Shown: in pieces, positions 24,855 to 32,961 of the stretch
How the letters are laid out: each line of letters begins with the position of its first letter
Numbering within the stretch: the first letter of the stretch is position 1
NCBI RefSeq assembly: GCF_023703775.1
Contig: NZ_CP098514.1
Span: forward strand, 682,001-746,000
Length of the DNA stretch: 64,000 bases
Origin: Haloplanus sp. GDY1
GTDB taxonomy: Archaea; Halobacteriota; Halobacteria; Halobacteriales; Haloferacaceae
Direction of reading: 5' to 3'
Notes under the pieces: model-generated
The model's input: only the letters and a program-made list of their open reading frames with translations
Told to the model about the DNA's origin: nothing
Database searches by the model: none
Position numbers and translations under genes: made by a program

Positions 24855-27305
24855 ATGGATTATCACGCTGCGGCGGACTTTCTCTCCGACCTCCGCCGGT
24901 TCGCCCTCGATCCGGGGACGGAGTCGATCCGTTCCCTGCTGGCACACCTCGACGACCCCCACGAGGGCGTCGAGTTCGTCCAGATCGCCGGCTCGAACGG
25001 GAAGGGAAGCACGGCCCGGATGACCGAATCGATCCTCCGCGAGGCGGGCTACCGCGTCGGCCTGTACACCTCGCCGCACTTCGACGACGTGCGCGAGCGG
25101 ATCCGCGTCGGCGGGCGAAAGATCCCCGAATCCGCCGTCGTCGAGTTCGTCGAGCGCGTGCGCCCGTTCCTCGTCGAGCGGGCGGTCGAGGGCGACCCGC
25201 TCACCTCCTTCGAGACGCTGACGGCGATGAGCCTCTGGTACTTCGGGCGCTCGGACGTCGACGTGGCGGTGCTGGAGGTGGGGATGGGCGGCCGACTCGA
25301 CGCGACGAGCGTCGTCGACCCCGTCGCCGCCGCGGTGACGGCGGTGAGCCTCGAACACACCGACATTCTGGGCGACACGCTCGACGACATCGCGGCCGAG
25401 AAGGTGACCGTCGCCCCCGCGGACGCGCCGCTGGTGACGGGCGCGACGGGCGAGGCCCGGGACGCCGTGTGCCGTCACGCGCCCGACGCCCTGACCGTCG
25501 GGGTCGCCGACGAGTCCCCCGACGTGACCGTCCGCTACGGCGGCCTCGTCAACCACACGGAGGCGAGGGTGGATATCGCGGGCGCCGACTGGCGCGTCGA
25601 GACGCGGGTCCCGATGCCCGGGTCGTACCAGGCGCGGAACGCGGGCGTCGCGGCCGTGCTCGCCCGGCAGGCCGGCGGCGACCGAGTCACCGACGCGGCC
25701 GTCGCGACGGGGCTCCGGGGCGCCCACTGGCCCGGCCGGTTCGAGGTGATGGAGCGCGACCCGCTGACCGTCCTCGACGGCGCGCACAACCCCGGGGCCT
25801 GTCGGGCCGTGGCCGACACCCTCGACGACTGCGACTACGCCGACCTCCACCTCGTCTTCGGCGCGATGCACGACAAGGACCACCGGGAGATGGTGGCCGC
25901 CCTCCCCGAGGCCGCGTCCGTCCAGGCCTGTGCGCCCGACCACGAACGCGCCGCGGACCCCGCCGTCCTCGCGGCGGCCTTCGAGGCGGCGAGCGGGAGC
26001 GACGTGTCGACCGCCCCGACGGTCGCGGCCGGCCTCGACCGCGCCCGGGCGGCCGCCGATCCCGACGACTGCGTCCTCGTCGTCGGATCGCTGTTCGCCG
26101 TCGCCGAGGCCAGACGGATCTGGTCGCGGCTCGCGGTCTCCCACCGGGTCGACACCGTCGACGACGCGGCGGCCCTGTTCGACCGGTCGAACGCGGACGC
26201 GAACGCCGACGTGACCGAGGAGGGCGTCCACCGCGTCGTGACGATCCGTCTCGACCGCCGGGAGGCGAGGGCGGTCGAGCTCGCGGCCGGCCGCGCGGGC
26301 GCGACGGCCGTCACCTCCGAGTACCGCACGGGTCGCGAACTCCGGGAGACGGTGATCGCCGGGACGCGCGCCGAACTCCGGGGGGTCGTCGACGGACTCG
26401 CCGGGGACGGACGACTGGCCGGCCTCGCCGACCGCCTGCGCGACCGGATCGGCCTCGGCGACGGCGCCCCCGAACACGGCTACCCCTGGGAGGAGCGCCC
26501 GTCCGTGATGGGCATCCTCAACGTGACGCCCGACAGCTTCCACGACGGCGGCGAGTACTTCGACCCCACGGCCGCCGTCGAGCGTGCCGAGGCGATGGTC
26601 GCGGCGGGCGCGGACGTGATCGACGTGGGCGGCGAGAGCACTCGCCCGGGCGCCGATCCGGTCCCCGTCGACGAGGAGATCGAGCGGGTGCGCCCGGTGA
26701 TCGAGGCGCTCGACGACCTGGACGCGCTGGTCTCCATCGACACCCGCAAGGCCGCGGTGGGGCGGGCGGCCCTGGAGGCCGGAGCGGACGTCCTCAACGA
26801 CGTGACGGGGCTGGCCGACCCCGAGATGCGCTTCCTGGCCGCCGAGTACGACGTGCCGGTCGTCGTGATGCACAGCATCGACGCGCCGGTCGTCCCCGAC
26901 AGGGCCGTCCCGTACGACGACGTGGTGGGGGACGTGATCGACGAACTCGCCGAACGGGTGGCGCTGGCCGAGCGCGCCGGCCTCGACCGCGAGAAGGTGA
27001 TCGTCGATCCCGGTCTCGGCTTCGGGAAGTCGGCGGTCCAGAACTTCGAACTCCTCGACCGCCTCGACGAGTTCCGTGCGCTCGGCTGTCCGATCCTCCT
27101 CGGTCACTCCCACAAGTCCATGTTCGGCCACGTGGGGCGGGCGGCGGGCGAGCGTCTGCCGGCCACGGTGGCCGCGACGGCGCTCGCGGTCGACCGCGGC
27201 GCCGACGTCGTCCGCGTCCACGACGTCGCGGAGAACGTCGCCGCCGTCCGCACCGCGGTGGCGACGGCTGACGCAGCGGGAACGCCCGACGCGTGGCGGG
27301 AATGA
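24855..27305 (+). CDS. folCP: Bifunctional folylpolyglutamate synthase / dihydropteroate synthase
   Basis: An 816-residue fusion known from haloarchaea. Residues about 1-425 are FolC (Mur ligase fold): ATP motif IAGSNGKGSTARM near residue 40, metal-site GMGGRLDATSV, and LDGAHNPGACRA. Residues about 545-810 are FolP: MGILNVTPDSFHDGGEYFD, GGESTRPGADPV, SIDTRKAAV, DPGLGFGKS and GHSHKS. A linker of about 110 residues between them (VTIRLDRREARAVELAAGRA region) matches neither enzyme and is unassigned. The protein makes dihydropteroate and adds glutamate tails to folates. It is followed 33 nt later by the NRDE gene. Confidence 0.94.
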   Translation: MDYHAAADFLSDLRRFALDPGTESIRSLLAHLDDPHEGVEFVQIAGSNGKGSTARMTESILREAGYRVGLYTSPHFDDVRERIRVGGRKIPESAVVEFVERVRPFLVERAVEGDPLTSFETLTAMSLWYFGRSDVDVAVLEVGMGGRLDATSVVDPVAAAVTAVSLEHTDILGDTLDDIAAEKVTVAPADAPLVTGATGEARDAVCRHAPDALTVGVADESPDVTVRYGGLVNHTEARVDIAGADWRVETRVPMPGSYQARNAGVAAVLARQAGGDRVTDAAVATGLRGAHWPGRFEVMERDPLTVLDGAHNPGACRAVADTLDDCDYADLHLVFGAMHDKDHREMVAALPEAASVQACAPDHERAADPAVLAAAFEAASGSDVSTAPTVAAGLDRARAAADPDDCVLVVGSLFAVAEARRIWSRLAVSHRVDTVDDAAALFDRSNADANADVTEEGVHRVVTIRLDRREARAVELAAGRAGATAVTSEYRTGRELRETVIAGTRAELRGVVDGLAGDGRLAGLADRLRDRIGLGDGAPEHGYPWEERPSVMGILNVTPDSFHDGGEYFDPTAAVERAEAMVAAGADVIDVGGESTRPGADPVPVDEEIERVRPVIEALDDLDALVSIDTRKAAVGRAALEAGADVLNDVTGLADPEMRFLAAEYDVPVVVMHSIDAPVVPDRAVPYDDVVGDVIDELAERVALAERAGLDREKVIVDPGLGFGKSAVQNFELLDRLDEFRALGCPILLGHSHKSMFGHVGRAAGERLPATVAATALAVDRGADVVRVHDVAENVAAVRTAVATADAAGTPDAWRE

Positions 27306-27317
27306 CCCCTTAAGGGG
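27306..27317 (+). promoter_or_regulatory. Palindromic promoter element before the NRDE gene
   Basis: CCCCTTAAGGGG is a perfect 12-bp palindrome whose TTAA core is centred 28 nt before GTG 27339, directly after the folCP stop. It likely acts as the TATA/BRE of a leaderless gene. Confidence 0.45.
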
Positions 27318-27338
27318 CCGGCCCGCCTACACCGACCC

Positions 27339-28118
27339 GTGTGCACGCTCACCCTCGCCTGGCAGGTGTTCCCCGACGCCCCCGTCCTCGTCGCCGCTAA
27401 CCGCGACGAGCGGCGGGACCGGCCCTCGGAACCACCGTCGCGAACCGAGGCCGATCCGGCGGTCGTCGCGCCGCGGGACGCCGAGGCCGGCGGCACGTGG
27501 ATCGGCTACAACGACGCCGGCGTGTTCGTCGGCATCACGAACCGCTGGCTGGCCGACCCGGCGGCTGAGCGCTCCCGGGGGCTGCTCGTCGCGGACGCCC
27601 TCCGGGAGCCCGACGCGCGGTCCGCGGCGCGACTCGTCGAGCGATCGGTCGACGCCCACGACTACGACGGGTTCAACCTCGTCGTCGCCGACCGCACGGC
27701 CGCCTACCTCTTCGAGTGGGACGGCCGCCTCCGGACCCACCAACTGGATCCGGGCGTCCACGTCGTCGTCAACAGCGGTGCGGCGCTCGGCGGCGGCGGC
27801 GCCCTCGTCGACGCCTTCGGGACGCCCGACGGGCCGACCGAGCGCGTCGAGCGCGCGACCGAACAGGCGGAGAACGCCCGCGCGGTGCGGACGGCGCTGA
27901 CGCCCGAACCCGGCGAGGCGGCCGACGCGTGGCTCGACCGGGCGGCGGCGGTCCTCGCGGACCACGAGTACGGCGTCTGCATCCACGAGAACGGCTACGG
28001 CACCCGGTCGTCCTCACTGATCCGCCTCGACGACGACGGCGGAAGCTACCGGTTCGCGGACGGCCCGCCCTGCGAGACGCCGTACCGCCCCGTCGGTACC
28101 GACGAAAGTCAAGTTTAA
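27339..28118 (+). CDS. NRDE/TANGO2-family protein
   Basis: A 259-residue protein with the N-terminal nucleophile-hydrolase-like NRDE signature: Cys at residue 2 (MCTLTLAWQ), VLVAANRDERRDRPS giving the family its name, and GGTWIGYNDAGVFVGITNRW. TANGO2 relatives have been linked to heme or lipid handling in eukaryotes; the archaeal role is unknown. The start is GTG 27339 so that Cys2 would become exposed after Met removal. Its stop codon overlaps the TTTAAA box of the next transcript. Confidence 0.88.
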   Translation: MCTLTLAWQVFPDAPVLVAANRDERRDRPSEPPSRTEADPAVVAPRDAEAGGTWIGYNDAGVFVGITNRWLADPAAERSRGLLVADALREPDARSAARLVERSVDAHDYDGFNLVVADRTAAYLFEWDGRLRTHQLDPGVHVVVNSGAALGGGGALVDAFGTPDGPTERVERATEQAENARAVRTALTPEPGEAADAWLDRAAAVLADHEYGVCIHENGYGTRSSSLIRLDDDGGSYRFADGPPCETPYRPVGTDESQV

Positions 28119-28119
28119 A
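28114..28119 (+). promoter_or_regulatory. TATA box for the upstream ORF and small regulator
   Basis: TTTAAA centred 27-28 nt before ATG 28144 and shared with the end of the NRDE gene. The spacing makes ATG 28144, not ATG 28176, the likely 5' end of the mRNA. Confidence 0.6.
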
Positions 28120-28143
28120 CCCGCCGCACCGGTTTGTGCGTGT

Positions 28144-28179
28144 ATGAACGGACTCGCCGACCCGGAGGTGTGCCGATGA
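28144..28179 (+). CDS. Putative 11-codon leaderless upstream ORF
   Basis: The frame ATG to TGA encodes MNGLADPEVCR. Its stop TGA overlaps the start of the regulator gene as ATGA at 28176-28179. The TATA box places the transcript start at this ATG, so ribosomes would first read this mini-ORF and then reinitiate on the regulator. A GGAGGTG inside it (28164-28170) can serve as ribosome binding site for the downstream start. It may be only a coupling device or a sensing leader peptide. Confidence 0.45.
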   Translation: MNGLADPEVCR

Positions 28180-28532
28180 GCGCGGCCGAGGACCCGGACG
28201 CCGACCTCTCGGACGACGAGCGAGCGGCGCTCGACCTGGTGCTCGAGACGCGGGGCATCCACCAGAGCGAACTCTGGAAGGAACTCGACATCTCCTCGCG
28301 GAAGGGGAGCCGCATCGCCGAATCGCTGGTCGAAGCGGGGCTCATCCGGCGGGCGGAGACGGTCTATCAGGGACACAACACGTACTTCCTGATGCCGACG
28401 ACCGGGGACCTCGACTTCTCGCTGTTGATGGCGGGGGACATGCTCTCGCCGTTCATCGGCGAGGAGGAGGTCGATCCTCGGAGCGACGCCTTCTCGCAGT
28501 GGCTGATGAACTTGGCCTACGAGGAGTACTGA
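28176..28532 (+). CDS. Winged-helix transcriptional regulator
   Basis: A 118-residue protein. Residues about 12-80 form a winged helix: LSDDERAALDLVLETRGIHQ, then the recognition region WKELDISSRKGSRIAESLVE and the wing LIRRAETVYQGHNTYFLMP. The C-terminal 40 residues (DLDFSLLMAGDMLSPFIGEE) may mediate dimerisation. It looks like a haloarchaea-conserved Lrp/MarR-like regulator; no ligand is indicated. Start ATG 28176 has GGAGGTG 6-12 nt upstream and is coupled to an 11-codon ORF by ATGA. Confidence 0.8.
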   Translation: MSAAEDPDADLSDDERAALDLVLETRGIHQSELWKELDISSRKGSRIAESLVEAGLIRRAETVYQGHNTYFLMPTTGDLDFSLLMAGDMLSPFIGEEEVDPRSDAFSQWLMNLAYEEY

Positions 28533-28621
28533 ACGCGCGGCGTCGCGGTCGCGAATCCGTCCCCTCGAATCGGAGACACACCGACCGGAGAGAAGACGGT
28601 TGGTCGGTGGCGTCGAGGGCG

Positions 28622-29461
28622 TTACTCCTCGTCGCCGTCGGCGTCCGTGCCGTCGGCATCCGTGCCGTCGGCGTCCGTGCCGTCGGCATCCGTGCCGTCG
28701 GCGTCCGTGCCGTCCGCGTCCTCGTCGTCGCCCGGCAGGAGGTCGAAGCCGTCGAGGTGAGACTCGATCTCGTCGTTGTCGAGTTCGTGGAACGCCTCGG
28801 TGTCGACGCTGACGGTCGCCACGTCGACGCCCGAGGGTTCGAGGCTCCCGTCGTTGCTGGTCGCGAGCGCCCGGAGCGCGAGTTCGATCCCGCCGTCCAG
28901 GTCGAGGCCGTCCTCGTAGTTCTCCTCGAGATACTCCTGGAGGTCGCCGCGGTTCGCGCCGATGGAGACCGCCTTCCACTCGTAGGGCGTCCCCGAGGGG
29001 TCGGTCTCGTAGAGGCGGGGTTCACCGTCCTCGATGCCGCCGATGAGGAGGGCGACGCCGAAGGGGCGGGCGCCACCGACCTGCGTGTACTGTTGGATGT
29101 GGTCGGTGACTTCCTTCGTGAGCGCCTCGATGCCGATGGGCTCGCTGTACCGGAGGCGGTTGATCTGAGCCTGCCGGCGGGCGAAGTCGATGAGCTGGCG
29201 CGCGTCGGCGACGTGACCGGCCGACGCGATGCCAGCGTGGTCGTCCGCCTTGTGGATCTTCTCGACGCTCGTCGGCTCCATCAGCGGCGACCGGGAGCGC
29301 TTGTCCGCGGCCAGTACCACGCCGTCCTCGGTTCGGATGCCGATGCTCGCTGTCCCTCGCTTGACGGCCTCTCGGGCGTATTCGACCTGATAGAGGCGGC
29401 CATCGGGCGAGAAGATCGTTATCCCGCGGTCGTAGGCCTGCTGTTGGGCTTGTCCCTGCAT
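28622..29461 (-). CDS. psmA: Proteasome subunit alpha
   Basis: A 279-residue 20S proteasome alpha subunit forming the outer rings that gate the protease. The N-terminal gate helix YDRGITIFSPDGRLYQVEYA and the family segment VLAADKRSRSPLMEPTSVEK are clear, with YTQVGGARPFGVALLIGGIE later. The last 35 residues are an acidic repeat of DGTDA units, an unusual tail that would extend on the outer ring surface where PAN-type ATPases bind. The start at ATG 29461 gives the standard N-terminus; a TATA box at 29608-29615 implies an unusually long leader of about 125 nt. Confidence 0.95.
   Translation of the reverse strand: MQGQAQQQAYDRGITIFSPDGRLYQVEYAREAVKRGTASIGIRTEDGVVLAADKRSRSPLMEPTSVEKIHKADDHAGIASAGHVADARQLIDFARRQAQINRLRYSEPIGIEALTKEVTDHIQQYTQVGGARPFGVALLIGGIEDGEPRLYETDPSGTPYEWKAVSIGANRGDLQEYLEENYEDGLDLDGGIELALRALATSNDGSLEPSGVDVATVSVDTEAFHELDNDEIESHLDGFDLLPGDDEDADGTDADGTDADGTDADGTDADGTDADGDEE
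28641..28715 (-). repeat. Five-copy 15-bp tandem repeat encoding DGTDA units in PsmA
   Basis: Five 15-bp units starting at 28641, 28656, 28671, 28686 and 28701 alternate GCGTCC and GCATCC starts, giving a 30-bp higher-order period. They encode Asp-Gly-Thr-Asp-Ala repeats at the PsmA C-terminus. Confidence 0.93.
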
Positions 29462-29607
29462 TGTATCACGTTGACTCTGACTCGAAATCGAGTTCGGTCG
29501 CGTCCGAGCGCCGCCGACCCGGTCCCGTCCACACCGTGGACGACGCCCTGCCGGCGGCCGGTCTCGAACACGACGCGTCTCTCGCGTCGCCACTCCGGCC
29601 CGGCGTC

Positions 29608-29615
29608 CTAAATAC
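29608..29615 (-). promoter_or_regulatory. TATA-like element upstream of psmA with a long leader
   Basis: The minus strand reads GTATTTAGG, the only good TATA match in the 279-nt gap. It lies about 150 nt before ATG 29461, so the psmA transcript would carry about 125 nt of leader, including a dyad ACTCGA-AA-TCGAGT at 29480-29493 just before the start. Confidence 0.45.
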
Positions 29616-29740
29616 CTTTCTTACTCGGGCGGTCGGGCGGGCGAATACGCGCCGGACGGCGCTCGCGCCGGCGGGCGACGCCTCTCCCCACCCGCGACCG
29701 TGGAGTGGGTTTTTTGTGTCGTCGGTGTGACGCTCCGTCG

Positions 29741-30190
29741 ATGGCCCCCCGCAAGCCCCTCCCGCTCTCCGAGACGTGGACGTACGCCCTCGTCGGCGGC
29801 GGCGCCTCGATTCCCCTGACCGTGGGCGCCTACTGGCTCTCCGGCATGGGCAGTCACTTCTCGCTCAACATGGTCGCCGTCGGCGGCCTGATCGCCGGCT
29901 ATCTCGCCGCCCGGTCGCGGTCGGCCGACGCCACCGCCGCGGGCGTGCGTGCCGGCCTCGTCGGCTCGATCCCCGCAGTCGCGTGGGCTCTGTCCGAGTC
30001 GATCCCGGCGGCCCTCGGCGCCGCGGGGCCGACGCCCTTCACCGTCGGGGCGGTCGTCCTCGCCCTCGGCCTCGGACTCGCCGCCGTCGTCATCGGCGTC
30101 GTCGCCGGCCTGATCGGCGGGAAGGTCGGCGGCTGGCTGGCCGGCAAGGTCGGCCGACGGCCGGATCCCCCGTCCGCCGGAAGCGCTTAA
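29741..30190 (+). CDS. DUF5518-like small membrane protein
   Basis: A 149-residue integral membrane protein with four hydrophobic helices and glycine-rich segments (NMVAVGGLIAGYLAARSR, GVRAGLVGSIPAVAW, VVIGVVAGLIGGKVGGWLAG), matching the haloarchaeal DUF5518 type. Function unknown. A T-run centred about 28 nt before ATG 29741 fits a leaderless promoter. It sits on the opposite strand between rnp2 and psmA, and its TAA and the rnp2 TAA share one TTAA. Confidence 0.8.
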   Translation: MAPRKPLPLSETWTYALVGGGASIPLTVGAYWLSGMGSHFSLNMVAVGGLIAGYLAARSRSADATAAGVRAGLVGSIPAVAWALSESIPAALGAAGPTPFTVGAVVLALGLGLAAVVIGVVAGLIGGKVGGWLAGKVGRRPDPPSAGSA

Positions 30191-30531
30191 AGGTACTTCT
30201 CCGTACAGCCCCGGAGCGTCCCGGAGACGCCGCGGACGTGGACGCCGACCGGCTCGCCGTCCACCTCGGCCACGCAGGCGAGCGCCGCCCGGGCCGGCCC
30301 CACCTCGCCGCGGCGTGCCCGCACCACCGCCTCGCCCTCGCCATCGCCGAAGGAGAACCGCAACACCCGCAGGTCGGCGTCCGCGCTCCCGGGGTCGCCG
30401 AGCAGGTTGCCCGCGGCGTACCACACCGCCCGCTGGAACGCCCCCCGCGAGACGGCGGCGTCGGGCGACGTCTCCAGCCCCACCGCGAGGTATCGCCACC
30501 GCGGGCGGAGGTGTTTGGGCAGGTGCTTCAT
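30187..30531 (-). CDS. rnp2: Ribonuclease P protein component 2 (Pop5)
   Basis: A 114-residue Rpp14/Pop5-family protein that binds the catalytic domain of RNase P RNA for tRNA 5' maturation. The start MKHLPKHLRPRWRYLAVGLE and the strand DLRVLRFSFGDGEGEAVVRA are characteristic. It forms a pair with Rpp30, encoded two genes upstream in the same operon. Its ATG overlaps the methyltransferase stop (ATGA 30528-30531). Confidence 0.93.
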   Translation of the reverse strand: MKHLPKHLRPRWRYLAVGLETSPDAAVSRGAFQRAVWYAAGNLLGDPGSADADLRVLRFSFGDGEGEAVVRARRGEVGPARAALACVAEVDGEPVGVHVRGVSGTLRGCTEKYL

Positions 30532-31130
30532 CGGCGCTCGGCGGCGACGACGCCGACCGCCGCCGACACCCGATCCACCGCCGTCAGGACGAACCCCGCG
30601 TCGGTCAGGGCGTCCGCGAGAACGCCCGCCCGCGCCGGGTCGTCGACCTCGGGGTCGTAGACGCCCGACTCGGGGTCGACCGCCTCGAAGAGCATCACGT
30701 CGCCGAGGACGAACCGGCGGGGGTCGAGCGCGGCGACGACGTCGATCGCCTCGCGTTTCTCCGCGTCGCTCAGGTGGTGCATGGCGAAGTTCGAGACCAC
30801 GACGTCGGCGGGGCCGTCGTAGTCGGGGTCGCGGAACCGCCCCTCGCCGAACGCGACGTTGTCCAGGCCGCGCTCGTCGGCCTTCCGGCGGGCCTCGTCG
30901 AGCATTCCCGCGCTGATGTCGCGGCCCACCACCCGGTCGGCGTCGGACGCCAGGGCGAGTGCGATGGCGCCGGTGCCGGTCCCCAGGTCCAGCACCACGT
31001 CCTCGGGCGACGGGTCGGCGTAGGACACGACGAGGTCCACACAGGCGCGGTACTCGGGGGACGCCTCCTCGTCGTACTCCGGCGCCAGTTCGGAGAAGCG
31101 CTCGGCGTGTTCCTCAAGCGTCTTCTTCAT
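30528..31130 (-). CDS. Class I SAM-dependent methyltransferase
   Basis: A 200-residue Rossmann methyltransferase. Motif I VVLDLGTGTGAIALALASD (about 56-74), motif II RVVGRDISAGMLDEAR and motif IV ADVVVSNFAMHHLS are intact. It lies between the two RNase P protein genes with overlaps on both sides (17 nt with rnp3, 4 nt with rnp2), an arrangement that suggests a role in RNA or protein-synthesis machinery, but the substrate is unknown. Confidence 0.9.
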   Translation of the reverse strand: MKKTLEEHAERFSELAPEYDEEASPEYRACVDLVVSYADPSPEDVVLDLGTGTGAIALALASDADRVVGRDISAGMLDEARRKADERGLDNVAFGEGRFRDPDYDGPADVVVSNFAMHHLSDAEKREAIDVVAALDPRRFVLGDVMLFEAVDPESGVYDPEVDDPARAGVLADALTDAGFVLTAVDRVSAAVGVVAAERR

Positions 31131-31809
31131 ACGGCCCCCGTTCGACCCCCGGCTCTATGAACGACTCGGACTGCCGGTGGCGGTTGCGCGCCGCGAGGTC
31201 GCCCCACTCGCGGAGCCCCGCACGGACGGTGTCGGGGTCGAACCCGACCGCCTCGCCGACGGCGACGAGTTCCCGCGGCGCGCGCAACTGGAGGTGGGAG
31301 GCCGGGTTCGCGCTGACGACGAACGGCGCCCCGGCGTCGGCGACGAGTTCCCGGAGTTTCCGCAGGTCCTGCAGCGCCTGCACCCGCGGCCCGCCGGTCG
31401 ACCGGAGGACCGGCCCGAAGTCGAACTCGATCCGGACGCCGTTCTCCGCGGCGCGATTGCAGAGGACGTGGTTCACGTCGCCGTCGTCAGCCATCGGCCG
31501 CGAGAGCACGTCGACCCGCTCGTTCTCGACGGCGAACCGGTTGAGGCGGTCGGTGCCGCCGCGGACCACGAGGACCGTCCGCTTCGGGCGGAGGCCGCCG
31601 ACGGCGCCGCTCGCGCCCTCCGGATCGGCGGCGGTCACCTCGGCCCCGTCGACGACGTCGATGTCCGTCTCCGCCCGGAGCGCGTCGAGGTCGGGCGACG
31701 CCTCCCGCGCCCGGATCACGACGCCGTCGAACCCGAGCCGCGCCGCCGTCTCGGCGACGCGGGTCGCCGGCGAGTCGCCGTCCGGCGCGACGTGGACCGC
31801 CTCGTACAT
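31114..31809 (-). CDS. rnp3: Ribonuclease P protein component 3 (Rpp30)
   Basis: A 231-residue TIM-barrel-like Rpp30 protein. Family features: VAETAARLGFDGVVIRAREA, RTVLVVRGGTDRLNRFAVEN, VDVLSRPMADDGDVNHVLCN and VRIEFDFGPVLRS, PFVVSANPASHLQLRAPREL. It stimulates RNase P RNA together with Pop5. First gene of the rnp3-methyltransferase-rnp2 operon, which in many haloarchaea continues directly to psmA. Confidence 0.93.
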   Translation of the reverse strand: MYEAVHVAPDGDSPATRVAETAARLGFDGVVIRAREASPDLDALRAETDIDVVDGAEVTAADPEGASGAVGGLRPKRTVLVVRGGTDRLNRFAVENERVDVLSRPMADDGDVNHVLCNRAAENGVRIEFDFGPVLRSTGGPRVQALQDLRKLRELVADAGAPFVVSANPASHLQLRAPRELVAVGEAVGFDPDTVRAGLREWGDLAARNRHRQSESFIEPGVERGPYEEDA

Positions 31810-31848
31810 GGTGGCGTCCAGACGCCCCGGGCGCTTGGGGGTTGCGCT

Positions 31849-32961
31849 TCAGTCCACCAGCGCCGCGAGCGCCTCGGTCAGCGCATCGGCCGCCCGCTCC
31901 ACCTCGGCGACCCGGACGTACTCCCGGTCGGCGTGGGCGACGGGACCGGTCCCGTCGGCGAGGACGCCGGGTCCGAACACGACGGTCGGCGCCGGCGAGA
32001 AGTAGGACGCCTCGGTGGCGGCCGTGAAGGGCCGGACCTCGCCGGCCGCGCCGTCGGTGACGCGCTCTGCCGCCGCCGAGAGGTGACGGACGACCGGTTC
32101 GTCGGCGTCGGTCGCGAAGGCCTCGAGGAAGGGGGTGGGGCGCTCGGTCAGCGCGACGTCCACGCCGACGGCGTCGGGGGTGGCGTCGTCGACGGCCGCC
32201 GCCAGCGCCTCGCGGAACCCGTCGGCGGACTCCGGCGGGACGCTCCGTCGGTCGACCGTGATCGCGCAGTCCGCGGGCACCTGATTCGTCGCCTCGCCGC
32301 CTTCGACGACGGTGGGCGTCAGCGTCGCCGGGCCGAGCGAGGGGTGGGGGTCGCGGTCGGCATCGAAGGCGCGGATCGCCGACAGCGCGCCCTCCGCGGC
32401 GGCGACGGCGTTGACGCCCGTCTCCGGTTCGGCCGCGTGGGCGGTGACCCCCGAGAGGGCGACCGTCCCCTCGAACCGCCCCTTGGCGGCCGTACACACG
32501 TCGAGGCCGGTCGGTTCGCCGACGACGTAGGCGTCGCCGTCCGGCGCGTCGACGCCCGGCAGGACCGAGAGGTCGAGCGCCGCCGCGCCGGTGGAGTACA
32601 CCTCCTCGTCGGGCGTCACCGCGAGCGTCAGCCGTCCCGCCGCGGGGTCGGTCCGGAAGAACGCCGCGAGGATGGCCGCGAGCGGCCCCTTCGCGTCGCA
32701 GGAGCCGCGGCCGTGGATGCGCCCGTCGTCGCGGTCGTAGGGAACGTGCGGCGACACCGTGTCGACGTGGGTGTTCAGGACGACGTGTGGCGATCCCGAC
32801 CCCGTCGTGGCGAGCGTGTTGCCCGCGTCGTCGACGATGGGATCGGCGCCGTGGTTCCGGAGCGTGTCGACGAGGAACGCCCGCATCTCGCTCACGTCCT
32901 CGTGGGACTCGATGCGGACGGCCGCGTCGAGGAAGGAGACGGGGTCGAAAGCGTCGGTCAC
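31849..32961 (-). CDS. dapE: Succinyl-diaminopimelate desuccinylase-like M20 peptidase
   Basis: A 370-residue M20 metallohydrolase, last gene of the dap/lys operon, expected to remove succinate from N-succinyl-LL-diaminopimelate. Metal and catalytic motifs: NTHVDTVSPHVPYDRDDGRI, GRGSCDAKGPLAAIL, TPDEEVYSTGA and VVGEPTGLDVCTA; the dimerisation insert with GVTAHAAEPETGVNAV follows. GTG 32961 overlaps the dapF stop (GTGA). Acetylornithine deacetylase is the main alternative, but the operon supports DapE. Confidence 0.9.
   Translation of the reverse strand: MTDAFDPVSFLDAAVRIESHEDVSEMRAFLVDTLRNHGADPIVDDAGNTLATTGSGSPHVVLNTHVDTVSPHVPYDRDDGRIHGRGSCDAKGPLAAILAAFFRTDPAAGRLTLAVTPDEEVYSTGAAALDLSVLPGVDAPDGDAYVVGEPTGLDVCTAAKGRFEGTVALSGVTAHAAEPETGVNAVAAAEGALSAIRAFDADRDPHPSLGPATLTPTVVEGGEATNQVPADCAITVDRRSVPPESADGFREALAAAVDDATPDAVGVDVALTERPTPFLEAFATDADEPVVRHLSAAAERVTDGAAGEVRPFTAATEASYFSPAPTVVFGPGVLADGTGPVAHADREYVRVAEVERAADALTEALAALVD

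Noticed and set aside
24549-27221. Very long open frame on the minus strand across folCP
   Set aside because: High GC3 makes antisense frames open; the plus-strand FolC-FolP motifs are unmistakable and the antisense product is low-complexity Arg/Gly/His-rich.
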